DNA from: Maribacter sp.
GTDB taxonomy: Bacteria; Bacteroidota; Bacteroidia; Flavobacteriales; Flavobacteriaceae
Direction: 5' to 3'
Assembly (NCBI GenBank): GCA_018679695.1
Contig: JAHHKH010000025.1
Coordinates: 1 to 23,297, forward strand
Length of the DNA stretch: 23,297 nt
Positions 8,517-17,464 of this stretch are shown here, piece after piece; within the stretch, counting starts at the first letter, position 1; the number at the start of each line of letters is the position of its first letter. The notes beneath the pieces are model-generated. The model was not told the origin of the DNA. It made no database searches and was given only the letters and a program-made list of their open reading frames with translations. A program made the translations under genes and the position numbers.

Positions 8517-8533
8517 CTTTACAATTTGTAAAG
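8517..8533. promoter_or_regulatory. 17-bp perfect palindrome between divergent antiporter and usp genes (operator candidate)
   Basis: CTTTACAA-T-TTGTAAAG: 8-bp arms around a single central base. It lies 39 bp before the antiporter start and 54 bp before the usp start, placed to control both. The symmetry fits a dimeric regulator; no regulator gene is adjacent. It has no T-run and is not at a gene end, so a terminator is unlikely. Confidence 0.5.
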
Positions 8534-8586
8534 CCCGGAAATTCCTTAACAAATATTGTATTATCTTGGCGGCTTAATGATTCTTC

Positions 8587-9444
8587 ATGCAGAATAAAAT
8601 CCATCCTTTTAAGACCATATTATTTGGATTTGCCTTTTCACCTTCTTTAAAGGTCAATATGATGGAGACCACCCGAATTGCCCATTATTTTAATGCGAAA
8701 TTGATTTTGTTGCATGTTGGGGAAAAGACCAATGAAAAATCATCCAAAATCGAGGGAATTCTCGAGGGAATAGAACATAAGGATCAAACGATCGAAATAC
8801 AATGGAAAAAAGGGAAGCCGTACGATGTGATCCTTGACGCTTGTGAATCTATGCATATCGACTTGCTGATACTTGGGGCTTTACAGCATGAAAACATGTT
8901 TCAGTTTTATGTTGGGACGATTGCGCGTAAACTTACAAGAAAAGTATGCTGTTCTGTTTTATTGTTGATAAAGCCATCGGAGGTAAGAGTGCCCTGTAAA
9001 CATATTGTGGTAAATGGTCTGGATGCACCGGACACCCCTTTGGCAATAAAGGACGCATTTTATGTCGCCAATGCCTTGGGAGCCCAACAACTGACCATTG
9101 TTGAAGAGATTTTACAACGGGAAATCCACGTTACGGTTGAAGATGACCGTACGTTGAAAGAAGCTAATATTGTTAAGGAACGCCTGAAACAACGTGAAGA
9201 GTCCCGGGTACGTAAAATTGTTTCCGATTTACCGAGCACACTGACCGATAACGTAAAAGTAAAAACACAAAGTATTTTCGGGAAAAGGGGCTATTCGATT
9301 GGCCATTATGCCGAAGTGGTCAGGGCAGACCTTTTGATTATGAACGCACCAACCAAAACAGGAATCCTTGATCGTATTTTTCCACATGACCTGGAACATA
9401 TTCTATCTGATCTGCCCACCGATCTTTTGATAATAAGAAGATAA
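8587..9444 (+). CDS. Universal stress protein, tandem Usp domains
   Basis: A 285-residue protein built of two UspA-like alpha/beta domains. Domain 1 runs from HPFKTILFGFAFSP to VCCSVLLLIKP (about 6-130); domain 2 from VPCKHIVVNGLDAPDT to DLLIIRR (about 135-285). Tandem Usp proteins act in stress physiology and often serve as cytoplasmic regulators of transporters. The ATP-binding signature G-x2-G-x9-G(S/T) is degenerate in both halves (first: GALQHENMFQFYVGT; second: NAPTKTGILDRIF), so ATP binding of the classical type is doubtful. This is inferred from motif loss only. The stop lies 3 bp before the SulP start, so the two are almost certainly cotranscribed and probably translationally coupled. 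It diverges from the antiporter across the palindrome at 8517. Confidence 0.9.
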   Translation: MQNKIHPFKTILFGFAFSPSLKVNMMETTRIAHYFNAKLILLHVGEKTNEKSSKIEGILEGIEHKDQTIEIQWKKGKPYDVILDACESMHIDLLILGALQHENMFQFYVGTIARKLTRKVCCSVLLLIKPSEVRVPCKHIVVNGLDAPDTPLAIKDAFYVANALGAQQLTIVEEILQREIHVTVEDDRTLKEANIVKERLKQREESRVRKIVSDLPSTLTDNVKVKTQSIFGKRGYSIGHYAEVVRADLLIMNAPTKTGILDRIFPHDLEHILSDLPTDLLIIRR

Positions 9445-9447
9445 ATA

Positions 9448-11673
9448 GTGGCCGCCAAAACCAATCATACAAAGACCTTTGTCAAAGCCCTCCCGAAGAA
9501 CGTCTTTTCAGGTTTTGTGGTTTCGCTTATCGCACTTCCGCTGGGATTAGGCTTGGCATTGGCAAGTGAGGCCCCGCCAATTTCGGGAATTATCGCGGCT
9601 ATTGTAGGGGGTGTGGTCGCCTCTATTCTAGGAGGGTCCAATGTCACTATTACCGGGCCAGGAAACGGATTGGTCATTGTGCTACTAGGTGCTATCACTA
9701 CCTTGGGCCAAGGCGATATGTATACTGGCTACCTATTCACATTGGCCGCCATTGTGGTCTCCGGGGTTTTAATGGTTGTATTCGGATTTCTGAAAATGGG
9801 ACGTTTGGCCGACTTTTTTCCGGCTTCTGCAATCGAGGGGATGCTAGCGGCAATCGGTTTGGGCATCTTGGCCAAGCAATTCCATATCATGATCGGCCAT
9901 AATAGTGAGAGTGGCAGCATCATTGGTTTACTTATGGGAATACCCGCCGGAGTTTTCGAAATCTTCCAAAATTTTGATATCCCATCTGCTGTGGCCGCTG
10001 CAATAGGTGTATGCAGCCTCTTGATAATGGTGTTTTATTCAAAGATCCGAAATGAATATTTTCACTTGGTCCCCGCCCCAATGTGGATCCTTATTTTGAC
10101 CGTCGGCCTAAGTTACCTCCTGGCATTACTGAACATTCCTTATCCTTTGAATGAATCATTTTTAATCAATATCCCAGATGACGTGGTCTCTAATCTGGCT
10201 TTTCCAGACTTTTCAAAATCGATGCAAGGCGATTTTATTGAAGCCGTAGTGGCCATTACGCTGATTGCAAGCATTGAATCCCTTTTAAGTATAAAGGCCA
10301 TTGACAAATTAGACCCCCAAAGTAGGCGTTCCAACGTGAATAAAGATCTAAAGGCACTGGGCCTTGCGACCGTTATCAGTGGATTTCTTGGAGGGCTAAA
10401 TGTTGTTACGGTAATCGCAAGGAGCTCGGTAAATGTAAATAATGGCGCTACGAATAGGTCGGCGAATTTTTTCCATGCTTTCTTCCTGGTTGCTTTTGTC
10501 CTACTTTTTCAGGATCAATTGCGTAAAATCCCGCTCGCTGCCCTGGCGGCCATATTGGTCTATACAGGCTATAAACTTGCCACACCTAAAACCCTTAAGA
10601 AAATCGCTAAAATAGGGAAAGAACAACTCATCATATTCCTCGTGACCTTATTCACTACGCTGTTCACGAACTTGATTACGGGAATTAGTGCAGGTATTCT
10701 TGCAACCTTTCTAATTCACGCCATAATCAATACCGGGGTCGGCTTTTTCCTTAGTCATATAGCCAAGCCCAATGTTCTTTTGTTCAAGGAAAAAGATGGT
10801 GGTAACTACTATGTAAGTGTCAAGTACTTCTGCACCTTCATTAATTTTTACAAACTCAAAAGCAAATTGGATGTCGTTCCTGAAAATGAAGATGTGGTTC
10901 TCGATTTTTCGTTATGTAATTTTGTAGATCATACGGTAATGGAAGGGTTGGAGAATTATACCGAAACATTTACCAAAAAAGGGGGGAGTATTGAAATTAT
11001 TGGATTGGATAAACATGAAACCGATTCCCATCACCCTTTTGCCATTCGTAAAATAATTCCACTTGATAAGCTAAAACCCATTGAGCGGTATTTTACTAAA
11101 AGACAATCGCTTTTAGAGGCCACTGCCACCGACTTTAAACTTTCCTATGCGGCCGAGAAGAATTCCGATACTGGTTTTTTGGACAGTTTCGTATTTTTCA
11201 AGAATCGGGAAATTCCTTTTATCTACAACATACTAACTGAAGAGAACAACCACTATATGCTGTGCGATGTTGAGTTTACCGAAGGGGCCTTCATCGCAAG
11301 GGAGGTCGTTAAAACAACGGTCATGTATATGAACTTATCCCGTGAACTGCCAATTTTTACCTTGGACAAGGAAGGCCTGTTGGATTTCAAATATGGTCTA
11401 GCCGGATTCAAGGATATTGATCTTGAGCATCATCCCGACTTCAACAAGCGATTTTATCTAAGTGGCGAGGACATCGAAACCATACGGTCTTTATTTACCG
11501 ATGAATTGATCCTCTTTTTGGAAAGCCACCCCTATTACCATATTGAATCCAATGGTTCATCGCTACTTCTTTTAAAGAAGGAAAGGTTATTGAGCGTTCA
11601 GGAAATCAAAGCGATGCTGTATTTTGGCCAACAATTCTACCAGCTGGCACAGGAGGGTGTTAAACTATTATGA
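9448..11673 (+). CDS. SulP family inorganic anion transporter with STAS-like domain and long C-terminal extension
   Basis: A 741-residue SulP/SLC26-family inner-membrane transporter, expected to move an anion such as bicarbonate or sulfate. The membrane part (about 18-435) shows family hallmarks: PLGLGLALASEAPPISGI (31-48), VTITGPGNGLVIVL (66-79), FFPASAIEGMLAAIGLGI (123-140) and ARSSVNVNNGATNRSANFFHAF (325-346). A STAS-like domain follows at about 455-530 (DVVLDFSLCNFVDHTVMEGL, then GGSIEIIGLDKHE). About 195 further residues (545-741) match no domain I can name; they look like a soluble alpha/beta region containing HHPDFNKRFYLSGEDIETIR and SSLLLLKKERLLSVQEIKAM. The start is GTG 9448, 3 bp after the usp stop; no other codon keeps the full N-terminus. 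The anion cannot be read from sequence; the neighbouring antiporter makes Na+-coupled bicarbonate uptake an attractive inference. Confidence 0.92.
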   Translation: MAAKTNHTKTFVKALPKNVFSGFVVSLIALPLGLGLALASEAPPISGIIAAIVGGVVASILGGSNVTITGPGNGLVIVLLGAITTLGQGDMYTGYLFTLAAIVVSGVLMVVFGFLKMGRLADFFPASAIEGMLAAIGLGILAKQFHIMIGHNSESGSIIGLLMGIPAGVFEIFQNFDIPSAVAAAIGVCSLLIMVFYSKIRNEYFHLVPAPMWILILTVGLSYLLALLNIPYPLNESFLINIPDDVVSNLAFPDFSKSMQGDFIEAVVAITLIASIESLLSIKAIDKLDPQSRRSNVNKDLKALGLATVISGFLGGLNVVTVIARSSVNVNNGATNRSANFFHAFFLVAFVLLFQDQLRKIPLAALAAILVYTGYKLATPKTLKKIAKIGKEQLIIFLVTLFTTLFTNLITGISAGILATFLIHAIINTGVGFFLSHIAKPNVLLFKEKDGGNYYVSVKYFCTFINFYKLKSKLDVVPENEDVVLDFSLCNFVDHTVMEGLENYTETFTKKGGSIEIIGLDKHETDSHHPFAIRKIIPLDKLKPIERYFTKRQSLLEATATDFKLSYAAEKNSDTGFLDSFVFFKNREIPFIYNILTEENNHYMLCDVEFTEGAFIAREVVKTTVMYMNLSRELPIFTLDKEGLLDFKYGLAGFKDIDLEHHPDFNKRFYLSGEDIETIRSLFTDELILFLESHPYYHIESNGSSLLLLKKERLLSVQEIKAMLYFGQQFYQLAQEGVKLL

Positions 11674-11758
11674 TTTGTTAAAAACAGCTAATTAAATTAT
11701 AAAGCGCGAGATATATCACTTATGCTTTATTAATTTGCAGCTTCTTTAATCATTTGGA

Positions 11759-12619
11759 ATGACCTTATACCCCATAGAAACCGGAAATTTTAAATTAGAC
11801 GGTGGTGCCATGTTCGGCGTGGTGCCCAAATCAATTTGGAATATGACCAATCCTGCAGACAATAAGAACATGATCGATATGGCCGCCCGCAGTCTGCTGA
11901 TCGAAGATGGTAATCGCCTAATCTTGATCGATACGGGCATGGGCAATAAACAATCGGATAAATTCTTTAGTTATTATTACCAATGGGGAGACCACTCATT
12001 GGACAGATCACTTGAAAAAAACGGTTTTCATCGCGACGATATCACCGATGTCTTTCTCACACATTTACATTTTGACCATTGTGGCGGATGTATACAATGG
12101 AACAAGGAGCGAACTGGTTATGAGTCCGCATTTAAAAACGCTTATTTCTGGACCAACCAAGATCATTGGGAATGGGCAACAAAACCAAATCAACGGGAGA
12201 AAGCTTCTTTCTTGAAAGAAAATTTATTGCCAATGCAGGAAAGCGGACGGCTGAAATTCATACAAAAAGGGCAAAATTCATTTGTGGATACCTCGGAACT
12301 GGGGTTTGGTATTCTTTTTGTAGACGGACATACGGACAAACAGATGTTACCCCATATCAAATATAAGGACAGGACGTTGGTTTTCACTGCTGATTTAGTG
12401 CCGACCGCGGGGCATATTCCCGTGCCTTATGTAATGGGCTATGATACGCGCCCCTTGCTAAGTCTGAAGGAAAAACAACAGTTTATGAATGAGGCCCTTG
12501 AGAACGATTTTGTTTTGTTTTTGGAACATGATGCACATAACGAGATATGTACGCTAAAGGATACTTTAAAGGGAGTGCGACTAAACCAGGTTCATACGTT
12601 TAATGAAATTTTCACATGA
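11759..12619 (+). CDS. MBL-fold metallo-hydrolase
   Basis: A 286-residue cytoplasmic metallo-beta-lactamase-fold hydrolase with a complete dinuclear zinc site: HLHFDH (His102, His104, Asp106, His107), His191 in DGHT, Asp212 in FTADL and His257 in LEHD. Layout and length resemble the group that includes AHL-lactonase-like and other small-molecule esterase/lactonase enzymes (IDTGMG near 57-62, THLHFDHCGG). There is no signal peptide. The substrate is unknown, and I would not assign quorum quenching from this alone. It is preceded by an 85-bp gap with a one-mismatch -7 element (TTAATTTG, 11730-11737) and followed by 107 bp before the subtilase gene, so it may be transcribed alone. Confidence 0.88.
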   Translation: MTLYPIETGNFKLDGGAMFGVVPKSIWNMTNPADNKNMIDMAARSLLIEDGNRLILIDTGMGNKQSDKFFSYYYQWGDHSLDRSLEKNGFHRDDITDVFLTHLHFDHCGGCIQWNKERTGYESAFKNAYFWTNQDHWEWATKPNQREKASFLKENLLPMQESGRLKFIQKGQNSFVDTSELGFGILFVDGHTDKQMLPHIKYKDRTLVFTADLVPTAGHIPVPYVMGYDTRPLLSLKEKQQFMNEALENDFVLFLEHDAHNEICTLKDTLKGVRLNQVHTFNEIFT

Positions 12620-12726
12620 ACCATATAAACGGAATTTCGTAAATTTCCCCCAGATACAATGATAACTTACTTCGATTTAAAAATCCACCTTTAAACTTTA
12701 TTAGACATTAATTTAATTTTTTATAA
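12620..12726. other. Intergenic region before the S8 peptidase, with small hairpin
   Basis: GGAATTT-CGT-AAATTTCC (12631-12648) folds into a small hairpin with a one-base bulge, but no T-run follows, so it is not a standard terminator. The rest is AT-rich leader DNA up to the subtilase ATG. No TAnnTTTG match was found. Confidence 0.4.
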
Positions 12727-14349
12727 ATGAAACGAATCATATCCAAGTCGTTTTTAGCAATTACAGCAACTTATCTTTTATTGGGTTGTGGGGCAACCAC
12801 AATGGTTTTGACTCCTGTAGAAAAAATTGACACAGTACCCTTGAAAATTGCGGACTTGACCGAAAGTCAAAAGAAATCCTGGGGCCACGCAGACCTGATT
12901 ACAGATACCATTCCCGGAATGAGTGTTGACAAGGCATATCGCGAAATAATTGGTTCTAGAAAAGGAACGAAAGTCATAGTTGCCGTTCTTGATTCCGGGA
13001 TTGACTTAAAACACGAAGATTTGGACGGAGTTCTTTGGACCAATAAAAAGGAAAAACCAGGTAACGGCAAGGATGATGACAATAATGGGTATATAGACGA
13101 TATTCATGGCTATAACTTTCTGGGTGAATCGTACAATGAGCAATTGGAGTATGCTAGAATATTAAGACTTAAATTAGGTGATGCCGCTTTACAGGCAAAA
13201 GCGAAGACCAAATTGAACGAGGAGTACCAGCAGGCGATGGGCAACAAACAACAATATGAGCAAATCTTACAGGCGGTCAAGAATGCAGATGCAGCGGTTA
13301 AAAAACAATTGGGTAAGACCGATTACACGAAAAAAGATGTTTCAGGGATTCAACCTGAAACCGAGGAAATGCAAAGACATATTGGTGTACTCATGCAGAT
13401 GTACACATTTGCCGATAGCATTCCCGAAGTATTGGATGAATTGAATAATGGCATTAAACACTTCACTGAACAATTAAATTACAACCTAAAGGTAGATTTT
13501 GATGGAAGAAAAGATGTGGGTGACAATCCGTATGATCTTTTGGACACGAGATATGGCAACGGAAACCCACAGAACAGGGTGGAAGATGAGAGCCATGGCA
13601 CCCATGTTGCCGGTATCATAGCAGCGGAACGCAATAATGGCAAAGGCGCCAATGGGGTGGCGAATAACGTGGCCATCATGAGTGTCCGGGCCGTACCTAA
13701 CGGGGACGAATACGACAAAGATATCGCCTTGGGCATACGATATGCCGTTGACAACGGGGCTAAAATAATCAATTGCAGCTTTGGTAAATCATTTTCACCA
13801 AATGCAGAATGGGTCTATGATGCTATTAAATATGCCGCCTCCAAAGATGTGTTGATTGTACATGCCGCCGGTAATGATGGGGCTAATTTAGATGATCCAA
13901 GCAATCCTAATTATCCTAATGACCAAATTAGCAACGGGCCAGAATTTGCGGATAATGTGATAACGGTAGGGGCTCTGGATTCAAAGTATGGTTCAGAGAT
14001 GGTGGCTTCCTATTCAAATTATGGAGCGATAAATGTAGATGTATTTGCACCGGGAACCGATATTTACTCAACCATACCCAATAACAAATACGAGTTTATG
14101 CCCGGGACGTCCATGGCTTCACCGGCTGTTGCAGGGGTTGCCGCTTTGATACGTTCCCAGTATCCCAAGCTAAGCGCAGGGCAAGTAAAGAAGGTGATCC
14201 TTGAATCGGGTCTTAGTCCAAAGACTGCGGTAATTCTAGGTGGCGACGCATCAATGAACAATACGTTGGACAAGATCAGTACAACCGGTAAGATCGTGAA
14301 TGCCTACAATGCACTGCTAATGGCAAGAACCATGGCCACCGGAAAATAA
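12727..14349 (+). CDS. S8 family serine peptidase (subtilase), lipoprotein, with long inter-catalytic insert
   Basis: A 540-residue subtilisin-family protease, exported and probably lipid-anchored at Cys21 (YLLLGCGATT). The triad is complete: Asp89 in VAVLDSGID, His290 in ESHGTHVAG, Ser462 in PGTSMASPAVAG, with oxyanion Asn383 in HAAGNDG. An acidic GKDDDNNGYIDDIHGYNF stretch (114-131), a probable Ca2+ site, follows the Asp region. Between it and His290 lies a roughly 150-residue insert, rich in Lys, Gln and Glu and predicted helical (about 135-275), far longer than in subtilisin, where about 30 residues separate Asp and His. Inserted helical segments of this kind are seen in Bacteroidetes subtilases and may act as an intramolecular regulator or docking arm; that role is inference. 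The stop lies 13 bp before the M1 peptidase start, so the two form an operon. Confidence 0.93.
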   Translation: MKRIISKSFLAITATYLLLGCGATTMVLTPVEKIDTVPLKIADLTESQKKSWGHADLITDTIPGMSVDKAYREIIGSRKGTKVIVAVLDSGIDLKHEDLDGVLWTNKKEKPGNGKDDDNNGYIDDIHGYNFLGESYNEQLEYARILRLKLGDAALQAKAKTKLNEEYQQAMGNKQQYEQILQAVKNADAAVKKQLGKTDYTKKDVSGIQPETEEMQRHIGVLMQMYTFADSIPEVLDELNNGIKHFTEQLNYNLKVDFDGRKDVGDNPYDLLDTRYGNGNPQNRVEDESHGTHVAGIIAAERNNGKGANGVANNVAIMSVRAVPNGDEYDKDIALGIRYAVDNGAKIINCSFGKSFSPNAEWVYDAIKYAASKDVLIVHAAGNDGANLDDPSNPNYPNDQISNGPEFADNVITVGALDSKYGSEMVASYSNYGAINVDVFAPGTDIYSTIPNNKYEFMPGTSMASPAVAGVAALIRSQYPKLSAGQVKKVILESGLSPKTAVILGGDASMNNTLDKISTTGKIVNAYNALLMARTMATGK

Positions 14350-14362
14350 AATCAGCTAAAAA

Positions 14363-16222
14363 ATGTGGTTAAAAAAAATAGGATTCTTTGTTTTGTTATT
14401 CGGGGTTTGTGCACTTGGTAAGGCCCAAAATTCCAATTCGTATTGGCAACAACATGTAGATTATGCCATGGAAGTGGTAATGGATGTTGAAAACTACCAA
14501 TATGAAGGCAGCCAAAAGTTGATATATACCAATAATTCACCGGACGAATTGTCAAGGGTTTACTATCATTTATATTTCAATGCCTTTCAACCAGGGAGTG
14601 AAATGGATATTCGTCTCCAGAACATCAAGGATCCTGATGGTAGAATGTATGTTGAAGGCAAAAGCAGGATAGCGGCATTGACCCCCAGCGAAATAGGCTA
14701 CTTACACCCGATATCCTTGACACAGGATGGGCAGGAAGTTGTGTTCGGAGAAGAGGGTACCGTATTGGTGGTTGACCTGGCAAAACCAATCCCTCCTGGA
14801 GGAAAAACAACTTTTGAAATGGATTTCAAGGGGCAAGTTCCTGTCCAAATTAGACGTGCAGGACGAAATAATAAAGAGGGTGTTGCACTTTCCATGAGCC
14901 AATGGTATCCTAAAATGGCAGAATATGATTTTGAAGGCTGGCATGCAGATCCTTACATTGCCAGGGAGTTTCACGGGGTTTGGGGCGATTTTGATGTGAA
15001 ATTGACCATAGATAAGGATTATGTAGTTGGTGGAACAGGGTATTTACAGAATCCACAAGAGATTGGACATGGCTATGAAGCTCCGGGAACCAAGGTAAAG
15101 AAAGCAAAAGGCAAAACCCTTACCTGGCATTTCAAGGCACCCAGGGTACATGATTTCATGTGGGCCGCGGATCCAGACTATCTGCACGATACCTTAAAAA
15201 TGGAAAACGGCCCAACGCTTCACTTTTTCTATAAAAACGACCCTGCGATTATCGAGAACTGGAAAAAGCTCCAGCCAAAAACTGCCGAGGCCATGGAGTT
15301 TTTCAGCAAGAATATAGGAGCTTACCCTTACGAGCAGTATTCCGTAGTCCATGGGGGTGATGGTGGTATGGAGTATGCCATGAGCACGCTAATAACCGGT
15401 GGTCGTAAACTAAGTAGTTTAATCAGTGTAATGTCACATGAGATGGCCCATTCCTGGTTTCAGCATATCTTGGCGACCAACGAAGCCAAACATGAATGGA
15501 TGGATGAAGGTTTTACCTCTTTTATTTCAACCTTATGCATGAATAAGCTAATGGACAGAAACAAGAGCAACCCTTTTGAAAACACTTATAAAGGGTATCG
15601 AAATTTAGCCTTGTCAGGGAAGGAGCAACCACAGTCGACACATGCCGATCGCTACGAACATAATTATGCCTATGGTGCATCTGCATACAGTAAAGGAGCT
15701 GTTTTCCTTTCGCAATTGGGTTATGTCATTGGGCAGGATAAATTAATGGAGACCCTAAGAAAATACTATGAGGACTTTAAGTTCAAACATCCCGTACCCA
15801 ACGATATCAAAAGAACCGCAGAGAAGGTTTCGGGTATGGAACTGGATTGGTATCTGACCGATTGGACTCAGACCACCAATACCATAGATTATAGCATTAA
15901 GAATGTGTATGAGGATGGGGGAAAGACAAAAATTTTAATGGAACGCATAGGCTTAATGCCCATGCCATTGGACATTTTGGTTGTTTACAATGATGGCGCT
16001 CGTGAAACGTTTTATGCACCATTGCGAATGATGCGTGGTGAAAAGGAAAATCCGTACCCCGATATTAACAGAACAATATTGCCAGATTGGCCCTGGGCTT
16101 ACCCCAGTTTTGAATTTTCAATCAACAGACCTATTAGTGAATTGAGGGCAATAATGATCGATCCCTCACAGCTGATGGCAGATGTGGATCCGGAAAACAA
16201 CATCTGGCAAACCTTGGATTAA
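14363..16222 (+). CDS. M1 family metallopeptidase
   Basis: A 619-residue secreted gluzincin aminopeptidase-like enzyme. A signal peptide (MWLKKIGFFVLLFGVCALGKAQ) is followed by an M1 N-terminal beta-saddle and the catalytic domain. The zinc site is intact: HEMAH (359-363) and Glu382, 18 residues on in WMDEGF. The exopeptidase motif normally written GAMEN is here GGMEYAM (334-340): the Glu that binds the free amino terminus is kept (Glu337), the Asn is Tyr. This variant occurs in short bacterial M1 proteins that lack the C-terminal ERAP1-like domain, consistent with the length of 619. It follows the S8 protease by 13 bp, so endo- and exo-peptidase may act together on envelope or environmental peptides. 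It converges on the deacylase gene. Confidence 0.93.
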   Translation: MWLKKIGFFVLLFGVCALGKAQNSNSYWQQHVDYAMEVVMDVENYQYEGSQKLIYTNNSPDELSRVYYHLYFNAFQPGSEMDIRLQNIKDPDGRMYVEGKSRIAALTPSEIGYLHPISLTQDGQEVVFGEEGTVLVVDLAKPIPPGGKTTFEMDFKGQVPVQIRRAGRNNKEGVALSMSQWYPKMAEYDFEGWHADPYIAREFHGVWGDFDVKLTIDKDYVVGGTGYLQNPQEIGHGYEAPGTKVKKAKGKTLTWHFKAPRVHDFMWAADPDYLHDTLKMENGPTLHFFYKNDPAIIENWKKLQPKTAEAMEFFSKNIGAYPYEQYSVVHGGDGGMEYAMSTLITGGRKLSSLISVMSHEMAHSWFQHILATNEAKHEWMDEGFTSFISTLCMNKLMDRNKSNPFENTYKGYRNLALSGKEQPQSTHADRYEHNYAYGASAYSKGAVFLSQLGYVIGQDKLMETLRKYYEDFKFKHPVPNDIKRTAEKVSGMELDWYLTDWTQTTNTIDYSIKNVYEDGGKTKILMERIGLMPMPLDILVVYNDGARETFYAPLRMMRGEKENPYPDINRTILPDWPWAYPSFEFSINRPISELRAIMIDPSQLMADVDPENNIWQTLD

Positions 16223-16236
16223 GGGAAAAAGATTTG

Positions 16237-16258
16237 ATCAATCAGATTGATTTATTTG
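16237..16258. terminator. Bidirectional hairpin at the M1 / deacylase convergent junction
   Basis: ATCAAT-CAG-ATTGAT (16237-16251) is a perfect 6-bp stem with a 3-nt loop, overlapping the stop codon of the minus-strand deacylase. On the plus strand it is followed by TTATTTG; on the minus strand a TTTTT run lies about 6 nt downstream. It could terminate both transcripts, although the stem is A/T-rich and short. Confidence 0.45.
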
Positions 16259-17462
16259 TGGTAATCCTGTACCACCAGGTGTTTCTATACATTTCGTTTT
16301 TAGCCGTCAGCTCCCTATTGTTCATGGCAAAATGGGTCTTGTCAAGTACCCTGTTCCTATATCCCAAAAGGTGAAAAAATGGTTTTGTAAAAAAATGGGC
16401 CACTTTGGTGTTGACCAACAAGGACTGCTTTTGTTTATTGGCCCAAGAAACTCCAGGTAAAATATGTAGCAATGCCCCAAAATTAGTCCTGCGCAAGAAC
16501 CCGGATAGTATTAATGCCCAAGAAGGTGTTTTGCGAATCAAGAAAAATCCTTCCTCTCCTTGTTCTTGGTATAAGGGCATAAAGATTATAGTATCCTTCT
16601 CTGCTTTTATCAAGTTCTCCTTTTCGAGGGCCAAAGGCGTCCCCTCAACCACAGTTTCAAAACTCCTAAACCCATCCATCATCTTAAAATCCCTTATATC
16701 GTTAAGATGATGGCGGTATTCAATCTCATAAAAATTGGAATTGTAATCTGCTGATTTCTGAAGTTGCCCGTAATAATCCTTGAATTTCCCCACATCGGTC
16801 TTATTTAAAAATCCGCTGAACGCCATGGTCAACCAAGTAAAGGCAATACTATTCTTAATTGACATTTCCTCGCTATGTTGTCCAGATTCAAATCCTAGGG
16901 CAACATACCCTTTTTCATTAATATAGCTCAAAAGCGGCCCTTCGAGATATTCTTCTATGCCGAGTATGATGGGTACGGGGAAAAGCTTGGCAAACCTTCT
17001 GTTGATCAATGCATCATTTATGGTTACAAAAGGTAGGGTTTTACTTGAAGTCGTGTGAAAATCGATAAAGTAAAAAGGGCCCTTCTCGTTTTCCAATATC
17101 CCTGAAATCACTTTATGAATAGCTACTAATTCCTTATCTTCCACCGAATGTTCCGCATTCGTTTTTCCATTGATATTCTTGATTTTGGAGTGCGTCCAAA
17201 TACGATTCAAATCTTTCTCAAGAAATCTTTTCCCTTTCATCAATGCGGGAATGTTCCCTCTGATACCGTATGCCGAACCTTTGCAAGACAATGGTGAGTC
17301 GTTCAATTCCTGAAAGACATGCTCAAGGGCAATTACCCCAGACTGCTCGTTGCCATGGATGCCTCCGAAAAAAACCAAAGTTGGTCCTGGATGGTCTCCT
17401 TTTATATGACCAATAATACGCTTTGTCTTAACCGCTTTTTGCAGATACGGGTCTGTAACCAT
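16242..17462 (-). CDS. Succinylglutamate desuccinylase / aspartoacylase family zinc hydrolase
   Basis: A 406-residue M14-like zinc amidohydrolase of the AstE/ASPA family, which cleaves N-acyl amino acids and related amides. Zinc ligands His36 and Glu39 lie in GGIHGNEQSG, and the third, His136, in IDFHTTSS. The substrate-binding RGNIPAL (68-74) and KRFLEKDLNR (78-87) blocks match the family pattern NxxAxxxxxR...DLNR, and the catalytic Glu192 is in LGFESGQH. The protein is about 90 residues longer than typical ASPA enzymes; the extra C-terminal part (about 310-406, WANKQKQSLL ... NTWWYRITTNKSI) has no domain I recognise. ATG 17462 sits 2 nt after the stop of the GCS2-CBS ligase, so the pair is coexpressed. 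Product chemistry unknown; AstE itself acts in arginine catabolism, but no ast genes are nearby. Confidence 0.87.
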   Translation of the reverse strand: MVTDPYLQKAVKTKRIIGHIKGDHPGPTLVFFGGIHGNEQSGVIALEHVFQELNDSPLSCKGSAYGIRGNIPALMKGKRFLEKDLNRIWTHSKIKNINGKTNAEHSVEDKELVAIHKVISGILENEKGPFYFIDFHTTSSKTLPFVTINDALINRRFAKLFPVPIILGIEEYLEGPLLSYINEKGYVALGFESGQHSEEMSIKNSIAFTWLTMAFSGFLNKTDVGKFKDYYGQLQKSADYNSNFYEIEYRHHLNDIRDFKMMDGFRSFETVVEGTPLALEKENLIKAEKDTIIFMPLYQEQGEEGFFLIRKTPSWALILSGFLRRTNFGALLHILPGVSWANKQKQSLLVNTKVAHFFTKPFFHLLGYRNRVLDKTHFAMNNRELTAKNEMYRNTWWYRITTNKSI

Positions 17463-17464
17463 GG

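Noticed and set aside
8479..8604. N-terminal extension of the antiporter
   Set aside because: Adds 42 polar residues before the first membrane helix and overlaps the divergent usp gene; ATG 8478 fits family starts.
11759..12619. Quorum-quenching AHL lactonase
   Set aside because: The zinc ligands are shared by many MBL families; nothing here specifies acyl-homoserine lactone.
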